Below the pieces are notes generated by a model that made no database searches, was not told where the DNA came from, and saw only the letters and a list, made by a program, of their open reading frames with translations. 19,687 nucleotides of DNA, taken from JAWCLZ01 sp037443105. Its GTDB lineage: Archaea > Halobacteriota > JAWCLZ01. The first letter of the stretch is position 1; each line of letters opens with the position of its first letter. Made by a program: the position numbers and the translations under genes. Positions 6,615 to 15,800 of the stretch are shown piece after piece. The stretch is taken from the NCBI GenBank assembly GCA_037443105.1, contig JBBIOZ010000025.1, positions 1-19,687 of the forward strand. The letters are read 5' to 3'.

Positions 6615-7619
6615 ATGATTGGAATGATACTTGCAGGTGGATATGGCAAAAGACTTAAACCTCTCACCGATGAAATTCCAAAGCCGTTGATAGAGCTGAA
6701 GCCCAATTATACCATTTTAGACAAGCAATTATTCGACTTCGCAAGTGCAGGTATAGAAAAAGTAATTTTGCTTACAGGGCACTTGAGCGAGAAGATCGAG
6801 CAAAGATATGGCTCAAGCTATAAAGGATTAAAGCTTGAATACTCCGTCGAGGAAAAACCGCTGGGCACTTTAAATGCAATTCGCAATGGATTTGAGTTGA
6901 TAGATGAAGATGTAATGATTAGAAATGGAGATATAGTGGCAGATTTGAATTTGAAGAAAATGTGCAGGAAATTCTATGAATCTAACTTCCTAGCCTCAAT
7001 ATTTGTTACAAAAATGCGCAGCCCATATGGCATAGTTGAACTTGGGGAGAATAGTATTAAGTCCTTCAAAGAAAAGCCGCTGCTTGATTATTATATAAAT
7101 GGAGGGGTTTATTGCTTTAGAAAAGAAATCAAATCCTTGCTCGCAGATTTCGAGGGTGGAGATATTGAAAAAACAGTTTTTCCAATATTAGCTGAGTCAA
7201 ATCAACTTGGCTTCTACCGCGAGGATGGGCTTTTCTGGATCGCGGTTGATACACAAAAGGATGTTGAAGAAGTTAAAAAGGAATATGTGAATAGAGTGGA
7301 TAAACCCTGGGGATATGAGAAAATTTTGATCTCCACTGAGAAATATCTTACGAAGGAGCTATTCATACGTGAAGGCTATCAAACTTCATTCCACTACCAT
7401 ACAAATAAAGATGAAACCTTATTTGTGCTTCGCGGCTCAGGCTATGTTGAATTCAAGGATCGAAAGCAAAGTTTCTCTCGCAATGAAACAATTAGAATTA
7501 AGCCTAAAATAGCTCACTCCATAGTGGCTAGCGAGAATACCATTCTACATGAAGTTTCAACACCTCACTTAGAGGATACTGTTCGAATTAAGGACTTCTA
7601 TTTAGCTAGGGAGAATTAA
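6615..7619 (+). CDS. Sugar-phosphate nucleotidyltransferase fused to a cupin domain
   Basis: This is a bifunctional-looking protein of 334 residues. Residues 1-225 form an NTP-transferase domain: the nucleotide loop GGYGKRLKPL (8-17) followed by IPKPL (21-25), EKPLGT (80-85), the metal-binding RNGD (103-106), FKEKP (151-155), NGGVY (162-166) and FWIAVDT (207-213). Residues 229-334 form a cupin of the type II phosphomannose-isomerase kind. It starts KPWGYE (230-235), has likely metal ligands H260, H262, E267 and H301, and ends in HEVSTPHLEDTVRIKDFY. Such proteins make NDP-sugars (for example GDP-mannose or a GDP-/dTDP-hexose) for surface glycans; the exact sugar and nucleotide are not determinable. 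It is much shorter than bacterial ManC/AlgA (~480 residues). It is divergent from lrp and convergent with potC. Confidence 0.88.
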   Translation: MIGMILAGGYGKRLKPLTDEIPKPLIELKPNYTILDKQLFDFASAGIEKVILLTGHLSEKIEQRYGSSYKGLKLEYSVEEKPLGTLNAIRNGFELIDEDVMIRNGDIVADLNLKKMCRKFYESNFLASIFVTKMRSPYGIVELGENSIKSFKEKPLLDYYINGGVYCFRKEIKSLLADFEGGDIEKTVFPILAESNQLGFYREDGLFWIAVDTQKDVEEVKKEYVNRVDKPWGYEKILISTEKYLTKELFIREGYQTSFHYHTNKDETLFVLRGSGYVEFKDRKQSFSRNETIRIKPKIAHSIVASENTILHEVSTPHLEDTVRIKDFYLAREN

Positions 7620-7638
7620 ATCTTTATTTATAATTAAA

Positions 7639-8403
7639 TTATTCAGCTCTTTGAAGCTTCAAAGAGCAGAGCATCAAAAGCATAGAAACCGATAGGAGAA
7701 TGGTTGAAATAGCGTTGATCTCAGGCGTAATGCCAAATTTAATCATTGAATAAATTTTTAGAGGAAGCGTTGTCGATCCAACTCCAGCAGTGAAAAAGGT
7801 AATTACGAAATCATCCAAGGATAAGGTGAAGGCAAGCAATGCTCCTGCAATTATCCCAGGCATGGTTAATGGCAGTGTAATTTTCAAAAAAGTTTGAATC
7901 TTATTAGCACCAAGATCCATAGCTGCCTCTTCTAAAGTTCTATCTAAACCGTGAAGCCTTGCCTTAACCACGATTGCAACGAATGAGATGCAAAAAGCAG
8001 TATGCGCTATAACTATTGTTGATATTCCAAGCTGCATTCCAATCCAGACGAAGAACACCAGTAGAGAAATGCCTTCAATTATCTCAGGTATTATCACAGG
8101 TAGAAAGATGATATTATTTAAAATTGCTCTACCTCGAAAGTTGTATCTCACCAATGCGAAGGCAAGCATTGTGCCTAGGAGGGTTGAAAGTAAAGTGGTT
8201 AATATAGCTACTATTAAGCTATTCTTAAAAGCATTCAAAATTGCTTCATTGCTCAATAACTTCACATACCAGTGTAGCGTGAATCCTTGCCAGACGAAAT
8301 TTAGCTTCGAAGTATTGAAGGAGAAGATGATTAAAATTGCAATAGGTGCGAATAGGAAGAAGTAAATTAGACAAGTGCATAGCAAAAGCAATTTATCCTT
8401 CAT
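7639..8403 (-). CDS. potC: Polyamine-type ABC transporter permease PotC
   Basis: This is the second membrane subunit of a spermidine/putrescine-type importer (254 residues, normal length). There are six hydrophobic segments. The cytoplasmic EAA loop that docks on the ATPase reads EEAAMDLGANKIQTFLKITL followed by PLTMPG. The N-terminal part after the first helix has FNTSKLNFVWQGFTLHWYVKL, typical of PotC/PotI. The start codon lies one base after the potB stop, and the GGAGGTGTGA preceding it serves as ribosome binding site. The frame is intact even though potD and potA upstream are disrupted. Substrate assignment to polyamines is by family resemblance; related systems import other small organic cations or amino-acid derivatives. 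Confidence 0.9.
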   Translation of the reverse strand: MKDKLLLLCTCLIYFFLFAPIAILIIFSFNTSKLNFVWQGFTLHWYVKLLSNEAILNAFKNSLIVAILTTLLSTLLGTMLAFALVRYNFRGRAILNNIIFLPVIIPEIIEGISLLVFFVWIGMQLGISTIVIAHTAFCISFVAIVVKARLHGLDRTLEEAAMDLGANKIQTFLKITLPLTMPGIIAGALLAFTLSLDDFVITFFTAGVGSTTLPLKIYSMIKFGITPEINAISTILLSVSMLLMLCSLKLQRAE

Positions 8404-8404
8404 T

Positions 8405-9220
8405 TCACACCTCCACGCCTATAAATTTAGCATAGAGCGAGATCAGCAGTAAAACGATTCCCAGCAGGATGAAGGAAACAGCTGATCCAAATGGCCAGTT
8501 TCTAGCAGCGAGGAATTGATTTTGAATTAAATTGCCAATCATCATACCCTCGGTGCCTCCTAGAAGGTCAGGCGTAATGAAGGCACCAACTGCTGGGATG
8601 AAAACAAGAATTGAGCCAGCGAATAATCCAGGTATTGAGAGAGGCAGGGTTATTTTTAGGAAACTTTGAAGCTCATTTGCACCTAGATCTTTAGCTGCCT
8701 CAAGAAGAGCTGGATCTATTTTTTCTAGACTTGCATAGAGCGGGAGAACCATGAAGGGTAGATAAACATATACCAAGCCAAGGATCACCGCATTTTCATT
8801 GAATAAGAAACCAATCGGCTCGCTGATGAAGCCTAAGTTGAGCAAAATGCTATTGATCACTCCCTCTCTACCTAAGATTGTCATCCATGCATAGGTGGTG
8901 ATTAAGTAATTCATCCAAAATGGCAGTATTAATAGCGTGAGCAAGAAATATCGCCGGCTCCGCTGCCTCTGTCTAGCTATGTAATAGGCTGTTGGAAATC
9001 CAATTAATAAACATAAGAAGGTTGAGATGAGCGCTATCCTAAGCGACTTTAAAAGCAGATTGAGATATAGAGGGTCTAGAAATTTAAGATAGTTATTCAG
9101 GGAAAAACTGAAGACTTCAATTCCATATAGTCCACGCTCAGCTAAGCTATATAAACCAGCGATTCCAAAGGGCAGGAAGAAGAAGATGGTCAGCCAAGTT
9201 AACGCTGGGAGTAGGATCAA
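8405..9220 (-). CDS. potB: Polyamine-type ABC transporter permease PotB
   Basis: This is the first membrane subunit of the importer (271 residues) with six predicted membrane segments. The EAA loop is LEAAKDLGANELQSFLKITL followed by PLSIPGLFAG. Strong family patterns occur near TTYAWMTILGREGVIN and FITPDLLGGTEGMMIGN. The start is a TTG at 9220, supported by GAGGT a few bases upstream; an in-frame TGA lies only two codons before it, so no earlier start is possible. The gene begins 20 bp after the position where an unshifted potA would stop (9240), consistent with the original operon spacing. It is intact. potC follows after one base. Confidence 0.9.
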   Translation of the reverse strand: MILLPALTWLTIFFFLPFGIAGLYSLAERGLYGIEVFSFSLNNYLKFLDPLYLNLLLKSLRIALISTFLCLLIGFPTAYYIARQRQRSRRYFLLTLLILPFWMNYLITTYAWMTILGREGVINSILLNLGFISEPIGFLFNENAVILGLVYVYLPFMVLPLYASLEKIDPALLEAAKDLGANELQSFLKITLPLSIPGLFAGSILVFIPAVGAFITPDLLGGTEGMMIGNLIQNQFLAARNWPFGSAVSFILLGIVLLLISLYAKFIGVEV

Positions 9221-9239
9221 AAAACCTCAAGCCTTTTAA

Positions 9240-9315
9240 TTACTCCTTTAATATGCAGCAACTCTCAGCACTCCATCCAACCTTTACTCTATCTCCTGTT
9301 CTATATCCAGAGAAA
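9240..9315 (-). pseudogene. potA: Frameshifted C-terminal tail of potA
   Basis: In the alternative frame this stretch encodes SGYRTGDRVKVGWSAESCC and then ILKE before a TAA at 9240-9242. That is the expected end of the TOBE domain (GDRVxVGW). It is separated from the main potA frame by a single-base difference in TTTCTCTGG at about 9308-9316. It may be a real mutation or a base-calling error. Confidence 0.75.
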
Positions 9316-10317
9316 TTTATTTACATTTTGCATTTCCACTATCAAAGGAATTTTATTCTCCACTAGAACTTCATATTTTGTTATAGATCCCTTGTAAACC
9401 TCGTTCTTCACGATAGCGCTGAAAATATTATCCAAGCCCTTGAGGTCTTGTCCGACTTGGATTTTCTCAGGTCTAATAGATGTCCACAAGGATTCTCCTT
9501 TTCTGTATGATTCCTCGGCTAAAATTTTAAAAATCAAGCCATTGCTTTGAATCGTTGCCTTTGTGCCATCGATGGATAAAACCTCGCCTTGAAGTAGATT
9601 TGTCTCGCCAATGAAATCAGCAACAAACCTAGTTCTTGGCTTTTCATAGATATCATCGGCATTGCCAACTTGCTCAATTTTGCCTTTATTCATGACCGCG
9701 ATTCTATCCGACATTGTAAGTGCCTCTTCTTGATCGTGGGTGACGTAAATAAAGGTTATTCCTAGCTTGGTCTGCAGATTTTTGAGCTCAATTTGCATTT
9801 GCTTTCGAAGCTTTTGATCCAGCGAGCCAAGTGGTTCGTCTAGCAATAAGACTTCTGGGTTATTGATCAATGCCCTTGCAAGCGCCACTCTTTGCTGCTC
9901 CCCGCCTGAGAGCTGCTTGGGATAGCGCTTTTCAAAGCCGCTGAGCTTCACCAGCTCCAGCGCAGCTTTAACTCTCTCCTTGATCTCGCTCTCTCTAACT
10001 TTTTTCATCCTTAATCCAAAAGCGATGTTATCATAAACGCACATATGTGGAAATAGAGCGTAGTTTTGAAAAACTGTATTCACATTCCTCTCATAAGGGG
10101 GGATGTCTTTCATCGATCTACCACATATGTAAATCTCCCCACTGTCAGGGTTTTCAAATCCCCCTATTAAGCGAAGAGTTGTAGTCTTGCCACATCCACT
10201 AGGTCCTAATATGGATAGAAATTCGCCTTTTTTCACGGCAAGTGAAATATTGTCAACTGCCACTACTTCGCCAAATCTTTTGGTAACGCTTTTCAACTCA
10301 ACATCATATTCAACCAA
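9301..10317 (-). CDS. potA: Polyamine-type ABC transporter ATPase PotA, C-terminus frameshifted
   Basis: This is the ATP-hydrolysing subunit of the Pot-type importer. Walker A is GPSGCGKT (38-45), the Q-loop is FQN (83-85), the signature is LSGGEQQR (136-143), Walker B is VLLLDEP (156-162), and the H-loop histidine is H194 in THDQEEAL. A C-terminal TOBE-type domain follows. The frame ends NKFLWI at a TAG (9301-9303). A one-base shift within the TTTCTCTGG run continues as SGYRTGDRVKVGWSAES and stops at 9240-9242, exactly like the normal PotA tail. The last TOBE strands are therefore lost or depend on a frameshift; the ATPase core is complete. The start is a TTG at 10317, since no in-frame ATG is available close by. 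Confidence 0.9.
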   Translation of the reverse strand: MVEYDVELKSVTKRFGEVVAVDNISLAVKKGEFLSILGPSGCGKTTTLRLIGGFENPDSGEIYICGRSMKDIPPYERNVNTVFQNYALFPHMCVYDNIAFGLRMKKVRESEIKERVKAALELVKLSGFEKRYPKQLSGGEQQRVALARALINNPEVLLLDEPLGSLDQKLRKQMQIELKNLQTKLGITFIYVTHDQEEALTMSDRIAVMNKGKIEQVGNADDIYEKPRTRFVADFIGETNLLQGEVLSIDGTKATIQSNGLIFKILAEESYRKGESLWTSIRPEKIQVGQDLKGLDNIFSAIVKNEVYKGSITKYEVLVENKIPLIVEMQNVNKFLWI

Positions 10318-10333
10318 ATCTCATCTTAACCTC

Positions 10334-11442
10334 TCATGCAACTTTTATCTCAGTCCAAATGCGATCGTATTTCTCAGTTGCAGCGCCAACGTCCTCGATG
10401 AACTCCAATTTTTGAAGCACCTCATCAGGTGGATATACACTTTTATCATTCAATAGCTCTGGGTTTATGTATGGCTTAGCAGCTTCATTTGGACAGGCTT
10501 GATATACAGTATTCGCGATTTCAGCTATAACAGTTGGGCGAAGCAAGTAGTTTATGAATACTTCAGCGGTATATTTATGCGGCGCATTCTTTGGAATGCA
10601 CATATTATCCGCCCAAACTGTGCCCCCTTCTGCTGGTATAACATAAAGTAAATTTGGATTATCCTGCTGAGCTATTTTTAAATCTCCGCTGTAAATATGG
10701 GCAATCCATATCTCGCCCGTTGCAAGATATCTCTTATGCTCGGTTGAAGTATAAGTTTTAAGCAGAGGTTTTTGCTCAAGCAATTTTTGCTTTGCCTGCG
10801 CTAGCTCAGCGTCATTAGTTGTATTCACACTATATCCAAGGAGCTTTAAAGCTGCACCTATGGTTTCTCTCATATCATCGAGCATGGTCATCAATCCTTT
10901 ATACTTCGGATTCCAAAGTGAATCCTGCCAGCCTGTTATTTCCTCTGCTACCTTCGCTGAATTATATCCAATGCCAGTTGTGCCCCAGAGATAGGGAATA
11001 GCATATCTTTTAGCTGGCAGTCCAATATCGTAAGGCGGATTTTTGAACTTCTCAGCGATATTTTCAAAATTTGGAATATTCTTCATATTCAATGGCGCTA
11101 GGAGATCTAAATTAAATTGATCATCGTTTTCACCATGTAATCCGAGGGGAAGATCACGTCGTATCCAACAGCGCCTGCTTTTATTTTAGCAAGCAATTCT
11201 TCATTGCTTGCATATGTATCGTAGATCACTTTAACTCCGAATTCTTTCTCAAAGTTTGAAATGGTATCTTCAGCGATGTAATCCGACCAATTGTAAACAT
11301 TTAAAGTATCAGATAGCTTCTCAGGCGTGGGTGTAGGCGTGGGCGCAGGCGCAGGTCCCAAACAGCCTGCTAACGCAAGACTCGCACTCGCAGCTAACTT
11401 TAAAAACTCCCTTCTAGTTAGAGTTTTCTCCTCCAAAATCAT
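10334..11442 (-). pseudogene. potD: Polyamine-type substrate-binding lipoprotein PotD, split by frameshift
   Basis: Two abutting frames make one PotD-like protein. The first (11107-11442) starts at ATG 11442 with GGGGT upstream. It contains a twin-arginine-like TRREFLKL, a hydrophobic segment ending in the lipobox LAGC, a Pro/Thr linker PAPAPTPTPTP, and the mature start LNVYNWSDYIAEDTISNFEK. It stops at a TAG (11107-11109). The second frame (10334 to about 11107) continues DLLAPLNMKNIPNFENIA, then IPYLWGTTGIGYNS and DDMRETIGAALKLLGYS, as in PotD/PotF. The join contains a tandem 5-bp duplication (ATTTA twice on the minus strand, at 11108-11117). Removing one copy restores MINLDLLAPLN in frame. 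The full protein would be about 365 residues. It heads the potD-A-B-C operon. Confidence 0.88.
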
Positions 11443-11558
11443 CAAATTACCCCATATTTTAGATTATTCCCCCTTCTTAAATTTTTCCCAACCGCAAATT
11501 TTATCTTTTAATACCTTGCACTTTTTCCATGTGCAGTTATTGCACAGGGGTGATCCTC

Positions 11559-11630
11559 ATGGCTAAGAAAAAGAAGGAGAAGGAGAAAGAAAAGAAGCCT
11601 GAGGAAAAGAAGTCTGAGGAAAAGAAGTAA
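11559..11630 (+). CDS. Possible 23-residue Lys/Glu-rich peptide
   Basis: A short frame ATG...TAA encodes 23 residues made almost only of Lys and Glu (MAKKKKEKEKEKKPEEKKSE and three more residues), with a 15-bp direct repeat giving two copies of EEKK. In front is GGGGTGATC (11547-11555), a very good match to the archaeal anti-Shine-Dalgarno (the complement of GATCACC), four bases before the ATG. TATA-like stretches lie at about 11499-11513. Against it: the polypurine composition could instead be the complement of a T-rich terminator tract for the scpB transcript on the other strand. No family is recognised. Confidence 0.4.
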   Translation: MAKKKKEKEKEKKPEEKKSEEKK

Positions 11631-11656
11631 TCGAACTCAACTGCTGTAATCCCATT

Positions 11657-12199
11657 TTATTTTTCCCTTATTTCAAACCAGTCTTTTATGGTTACCTGTC
11701 TTTCCTGAGCTATTTGCTCAATTTTGCTTTTAATACTTGCTATATCGTTTTGTTTTAAACCAAAGTATTCAGCAAATCCTTGGGTGGTTTTCAAAAGCTT
11801 GGTTCTGCCATATTTCTCGCTTGCTATAAGTCCTCTCTCCGCTAGTTCTTTGATGTGCTCATAAGCTTTGTTTCCTCTTATTTGCACCACTTTTGACTGC
11901 GTAATAGGTTGACGGTAAGCTATAACTGATAAAGTGCGAAGCACGGGGGTGGAGATTTCCTTTGGCGCTAGCTGGCTCACTAATTCAGAGTACTCTGCTT
12001 TAAGCTGTAAAACATATTTCCCCTCTAATTCTAAGATCTCGAGCGCTGAGTTTCTCTGAGCGTATTCCTCTTTAAGCTGAACTATAACTTCCCTTGCGCG
12101 CTCCTGCGATGTGTTTAAAATACGTGCTACTTCCAAGATGCTTAGAGGCACTCCACTTGCAAACAATGCTGCTTCAGCAATGCTTTTTTCACTAAGCAT
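11657..12199 (-). CDS. scpB: Segregation and condensation protein ScpB
   Basis: This is the winged-helix (kite) subunit of the SMC-ScpAB condensin; it dimerises and embraces the ScpA kleisin. The protein has 180 residues with two winged helices. The first is about residues 5-80 (SIAEAALFASGVPLSILEVA, ILEGK-like wing). The second is about residues 85-160, carrying the family motif LRTLSVIAYRQPITQSKVVQ, then IRGNKAYEHIKELAERGLIA and GRTKLLKTTQGFAEYFGL. The ATG has AGGAGG about eight bases before it, placed inside the end of scpA, and the genes overlap by 8 bp. It is the last gene of smc-scpA-scpB. Confidence 0.95.
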   Translation of the reverse strand: MLSEKSIAEAALFASGVPLSILEVARILNTSQERAREVIVQLKEEYAQRNSALEILELEGKYVLQLKAEYSELVSQLAPKEISTPVLRTLSVIAYRQPITQSKVVQIRGNKAYEHIKELAERGLIASEKYGRTKLLKTTQGFAEYFGLKQNDIASIKSKIEQIAQERQVTIKDWFEIREK

Positions 12200-12875
12200 G
12201 CTCTCTCCTCCTTATATAGAGCTCGCGATAAAGCACTGCTTGCTCAAGCCAAATTTGCTTCCGCGCAGCCATGAATAATAAGGGTATGAATGTATTTACA
12301 ATGCCGCGTGGGCTTCTATCCTCAAGCAGCTGGGAGAACTCCACTTGAGTTTGATTTTTGAATTTTCCATCCAGCAGCTGGCTTAGATATGAAATTCTCT
12401 GCTCTAGGTCTTCATCGTGTGCAATTGCAAGCACTTCTTCTAGTATTTTTTCTGCCTCACGCTTGCGCTGTCTGCGCAGCTCGCTTTTATCCCTTCTCTC
12501 TATCGCTTGCTTCAATTCCTCGATTAACTCCACAAGGGTAACCGGTCGCTTAGTCCTTCGCCTGATCGCAGGCTTCAGCAGAATTTGCTGCTCGCAGTAA
12601 TCGCGGCGCTCAACTGGCTCTTCACTTTCCATTTCAGGTTCATTTCTCTCAAAGAGTGCTTCTGCTTTCATTCTAAGTAAAATTGCTGCGTAGAGCAAAG
12701 TTCTCGCGCTAATGCGAAGGTCTAGTTTTTTCATCTCCTCCAGTTTTTTCAAGAATTTATCGGTGACTTCAATGATATCTATATTCCAAGGATCTATCTC
12801 CCCTTGCTTTGCTAGATTTACTAAGATCTCAATTGGCTCCTCAATTATAATTTGATCCTCAAAAAGATTCTGCAC
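12192..12875 (-). CDS. scpA: Segregation and condensation protein ScpA (kleisin)
   Basis: This is the kleisin subunit that bridges the two SMC heads. The 227-residue protein has the N-terminal family pattern EILVNLAKQGEIDPWNIDII followed by EVTDKFLKKLEEM. The segment LRISARTLLYAAILLRMKAE follows, then a charged central linker, and a C-terminal winged helix (RGIVNTFIPLLFMAARKQIW, then LEQAVLYRELYIRR). The start is GTG 12875, placed 17 bp inside the 3' end of smc, so translation is coupled to smc. The downstream scpB start lies before its stop. Key regions are intact. Confidence 0.94.
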   Translation of the reverse strand: MQNLFEDQIIIEEPIEILVNLAKQGEIDPWNIDIIEVTDKFLKKLEEMKKLDLRISARTLLYAAILLRMKAEALFERNEPEMESEEPVERRDYCEQQILLKPAIRRRTKRPVTLVELIEELKQAIERRDKSELRRQRKREAEKILEEVLAIAHDEDLEQRISYLSQLLDGKFKNQTQVEFSQLLEDRSPRGIVNTFIPLLFMAARKQIWLEQAVLYRELYIRRREHA

Positions 12876-15800
12876 TTTGATTCAACCTCACACCGGTAAT
12901 GGTTGAGATATTATTTTGCTGCATTGTAACGCCTATGGTTCGATCAGCACTCTCTATCATTGGCTTTCTCAAGGTTACCACTATGAACTGTGCTTTTTCC
13001 GAAGCTTTTTTAATCATCTTGGCAACTCTCTCAGCATTCACGCCATCCAAAAACATATCTATTTCATCAAATATATAGAAAGGCGCAGGTTTATAGCGCT
13101 GAATTGCGAAGATGAATGCCAATGCGGTTATGCTTTTCTCCCCGCCAGATAATGCCTCAAGCCTTTGAGCAGGTCTATCTTGAGGATGAGCTATGATCAA
13201 AAGACCCCCTTCGAATGGACTTTCTGGGTTTTCAAGCAATAGCTCTCCTCTCCCATCGCATAGTTCTTTGAAGATATTTTGGAAGTTGAGATTGATCCCT
13301 TCAAAAGTAACCATGAATGTCTGCTTCTTCAGCAAGCGATATTGCTCAATTCTATCAATGATCGCCGCTCGCTCTTGAGATAGTGTGTTCCTTTTACTTG
13401 TGAGTTCACGCTGCCTTGCGAGGACTTCTTCATATTCAGCTATGGCTCGCATATTAACAGGTTCCAGCGCAAGCATCTCTCTTTCAAGCATTGCAATTTT
13501 AGCATTTATTTCTTCAACATTTGGTACTGCTTCATCGCTTTTCACACCGCTTTGCTCAATTTCTATTTTAAGCTGCTCAACTTTTTTGAATAGCTCTGAT
13601 TTTGCAACTTCAAGTGTTTTTATCCAGCTTTCAATTCTCTCGAGCTCGCGCTGCACTGAATCCAAATCGCTGCGCTTAGAAACTATTTCTTTATATAGCA
13701 TCTCTCTATCATTCTTTAACCCAACTAATTCGCATTCCAATTCTTGCTCTCTTTTTCGTCTCCTCTCGAGTTTTTCCTCCAGTTCTTTAATCATTTTTTC
13801 ATTGGCAGCTATTTTTTCCTCGAGCTTTTTTCTTTTTGCTTCGATCTCCCTCGCTCTCTCTCTAAATTCCTCTATTCTAGATTGAATGAATTTTTTTTCT
13901 AAGTTAAGCGAGCCAATGCTGGATTGAATTTCATTAACCCTTGCTTCAAACCTCTTGATCTCATTTTCAAGGCGATCTGCTTCTTTTGCAAGCGCAGGTA
14001 TTTCACTGGCTTGAAGCATTTTTTCAAGCTTCTCTATCTCCTTGGAAATATTGCTTGCCTCTCTTTCAATGATTTGAATTTTCTTATCAACCTCTGCAAT
14101 TTCACTTCCAAGGTTCCTTTTCTCTCTCTCGAGGTTGAATATCTCAGCTGTTTGAATTTGCACGGTTGCAGCAAGCTTTTGCTTTCTCTCGCCAAGTTCA
14201 AATTGCTTTAGCCTAAATCTTTCTATTTCCATCAAAATTGCTTGTTTTTCCTTCAGCAATGCAGCTTTCGAAGCTTGCACTGATTCAAATTTTCTCGCGA
14301 CGGCAATGCGATTTGTTTCTTGAACTGCAATCTCCTCTGCAAGTAGTTTGAGTTTCTCCTCCTCGCAAATTGCAAATTTGAATCTTGACTTTGCTGAGCC
14401 ACCTGTAATTGCACCTGCTCGCTCTATCAACTCTCCCTCTAATGTAGCCATTCTATATTTGCCAATTAACTTTCTTGCAATGTCAAGATTTGCAACTACG
14501 ATTGTATCGCCAAATACATACCAAAATGCAGAATCAAATTTAGGATCGTAGGAAATTAAATTGATTGCATAATCAATTATGCCCTCCATAACTGGGAGTT
14601 CCTTAAGAGGCGGTTTAAGCTGCATTTTATTTAAGGGTAAAAAGGTAACTCTACCTTGATCTCGCTTCTTTAAATATTCAATTGCCCTAGCTGCATCTTC
14701 ATCGGTATCGGTAACTATGCATTGCATTCTAACCCCAGCGGCGAATTCAAGGGCAATGGCATATTTGCTATCTACTTTTCCAAGTTCTGCAATAGTGCCA
14801 TAGATTCCTGGGAGCTCTTTCTGTCGCTTGGCTTGAAGAATCAATTCAACTGCTGGAGAATATTTGCTCATTTCCTCCGCTACTTTCACCATTGCCTCAG
14901 CCTTTGCATACTCCTGCTGCAGTCCTCGAAGTTTTTGATCGATTTCATTTAACTCTCGTTTGGCTTTCTCAGCTATGGCTTCTAGATCGCGCTCTTCAAG
15001 TTCAATCTCTTCCTTTTGCTGCTTGAATTTCTTCAACTCATTTTCTAGATTTTCAAGCTCTATTTCAACTCCTTCAAGCTGTTTTTTTGCTTCAATTAAT
15101 GTTTGCTCGCTGGTGCTTATTTCTGAGTTTTTCCTCCGCAGTGAGTCCAGCAATCGATCCTTCAATCTTAAAAACTCATTCTTCTCAGCTTTAACACCCT
15201 CAAATTTGGCTCTCAACTCAAGGAGTGAATTCCTTATGCCAGCGAATTCTTCATCAGCTTGAGCTATTTTTTGATTTATCTGCTCAAGCTCTCTGCGCTT
15301 ATCCTCGAGCTCTATGAAAACGCTTGTTTTTCGAATCTCCTCCTCAGCTATTTTACTCTCTATTTCTTTAATTCTACTTTGAGCTTTATCTATTTCAAAA
15401 AAAATTCTCTTCCTCTCGCCATCGAGCTCGATAATTTCATTTTGCGAATATTCAATTGCATTTTTGCATCTCACTTGCTCCCCAAGCACTGCTTCTATTT
15501 CTCTTTTGATTTGAATTTGCTCTCCCTCTCCCTTTGCAGCGATCTCAGCATTCAACGCATTTAATCTTGATTCAAGCTCTGCTAAGTTCAATCGCTTCTT
15601 TTCGAACTCGGCTTTCAAGGCATCTGCGCGTGTTTGTTTTCTATTTATCTCTGCAATTGTAGATTCAAGATCTTGCTCGATACTTTTTAATTTTGAAATT
15701 AAAATCATGCCTTCATAGCGCCTTTTTTCATCGCGCAGCGATTGATATTTCAAAGCATGAGCTCTTTCTTCTTCGAGCTGCTTCAGCCTTGCCTCAACTT

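Noticed and set aside
7620..7638. Hairpin terminator between the convergent nucleotidyltransferase-cupin gene and potC
   Set aside because: The gap is only 19 bp and AT-rich; there is some T-richness but no convincing stem, so no terminator is called.
11310..11354. Short GC-rich repeat (GGCGTGGGTGTAGGCGTGG and similar) considered as a regulatory repeat
   Set aside because: It encodes the Pro/Thr/Ala linker after the PotD lipobox and is explained by that.
13385..13885. Plus-strand frame of 166 codons, and other long plus-strand frames between 12916 and 16426
   Set aside because: They are Ser/Phe/Leu-rich antisense shadows of the SMC coiled coil, without Shine-Dalgarno or promoter support.
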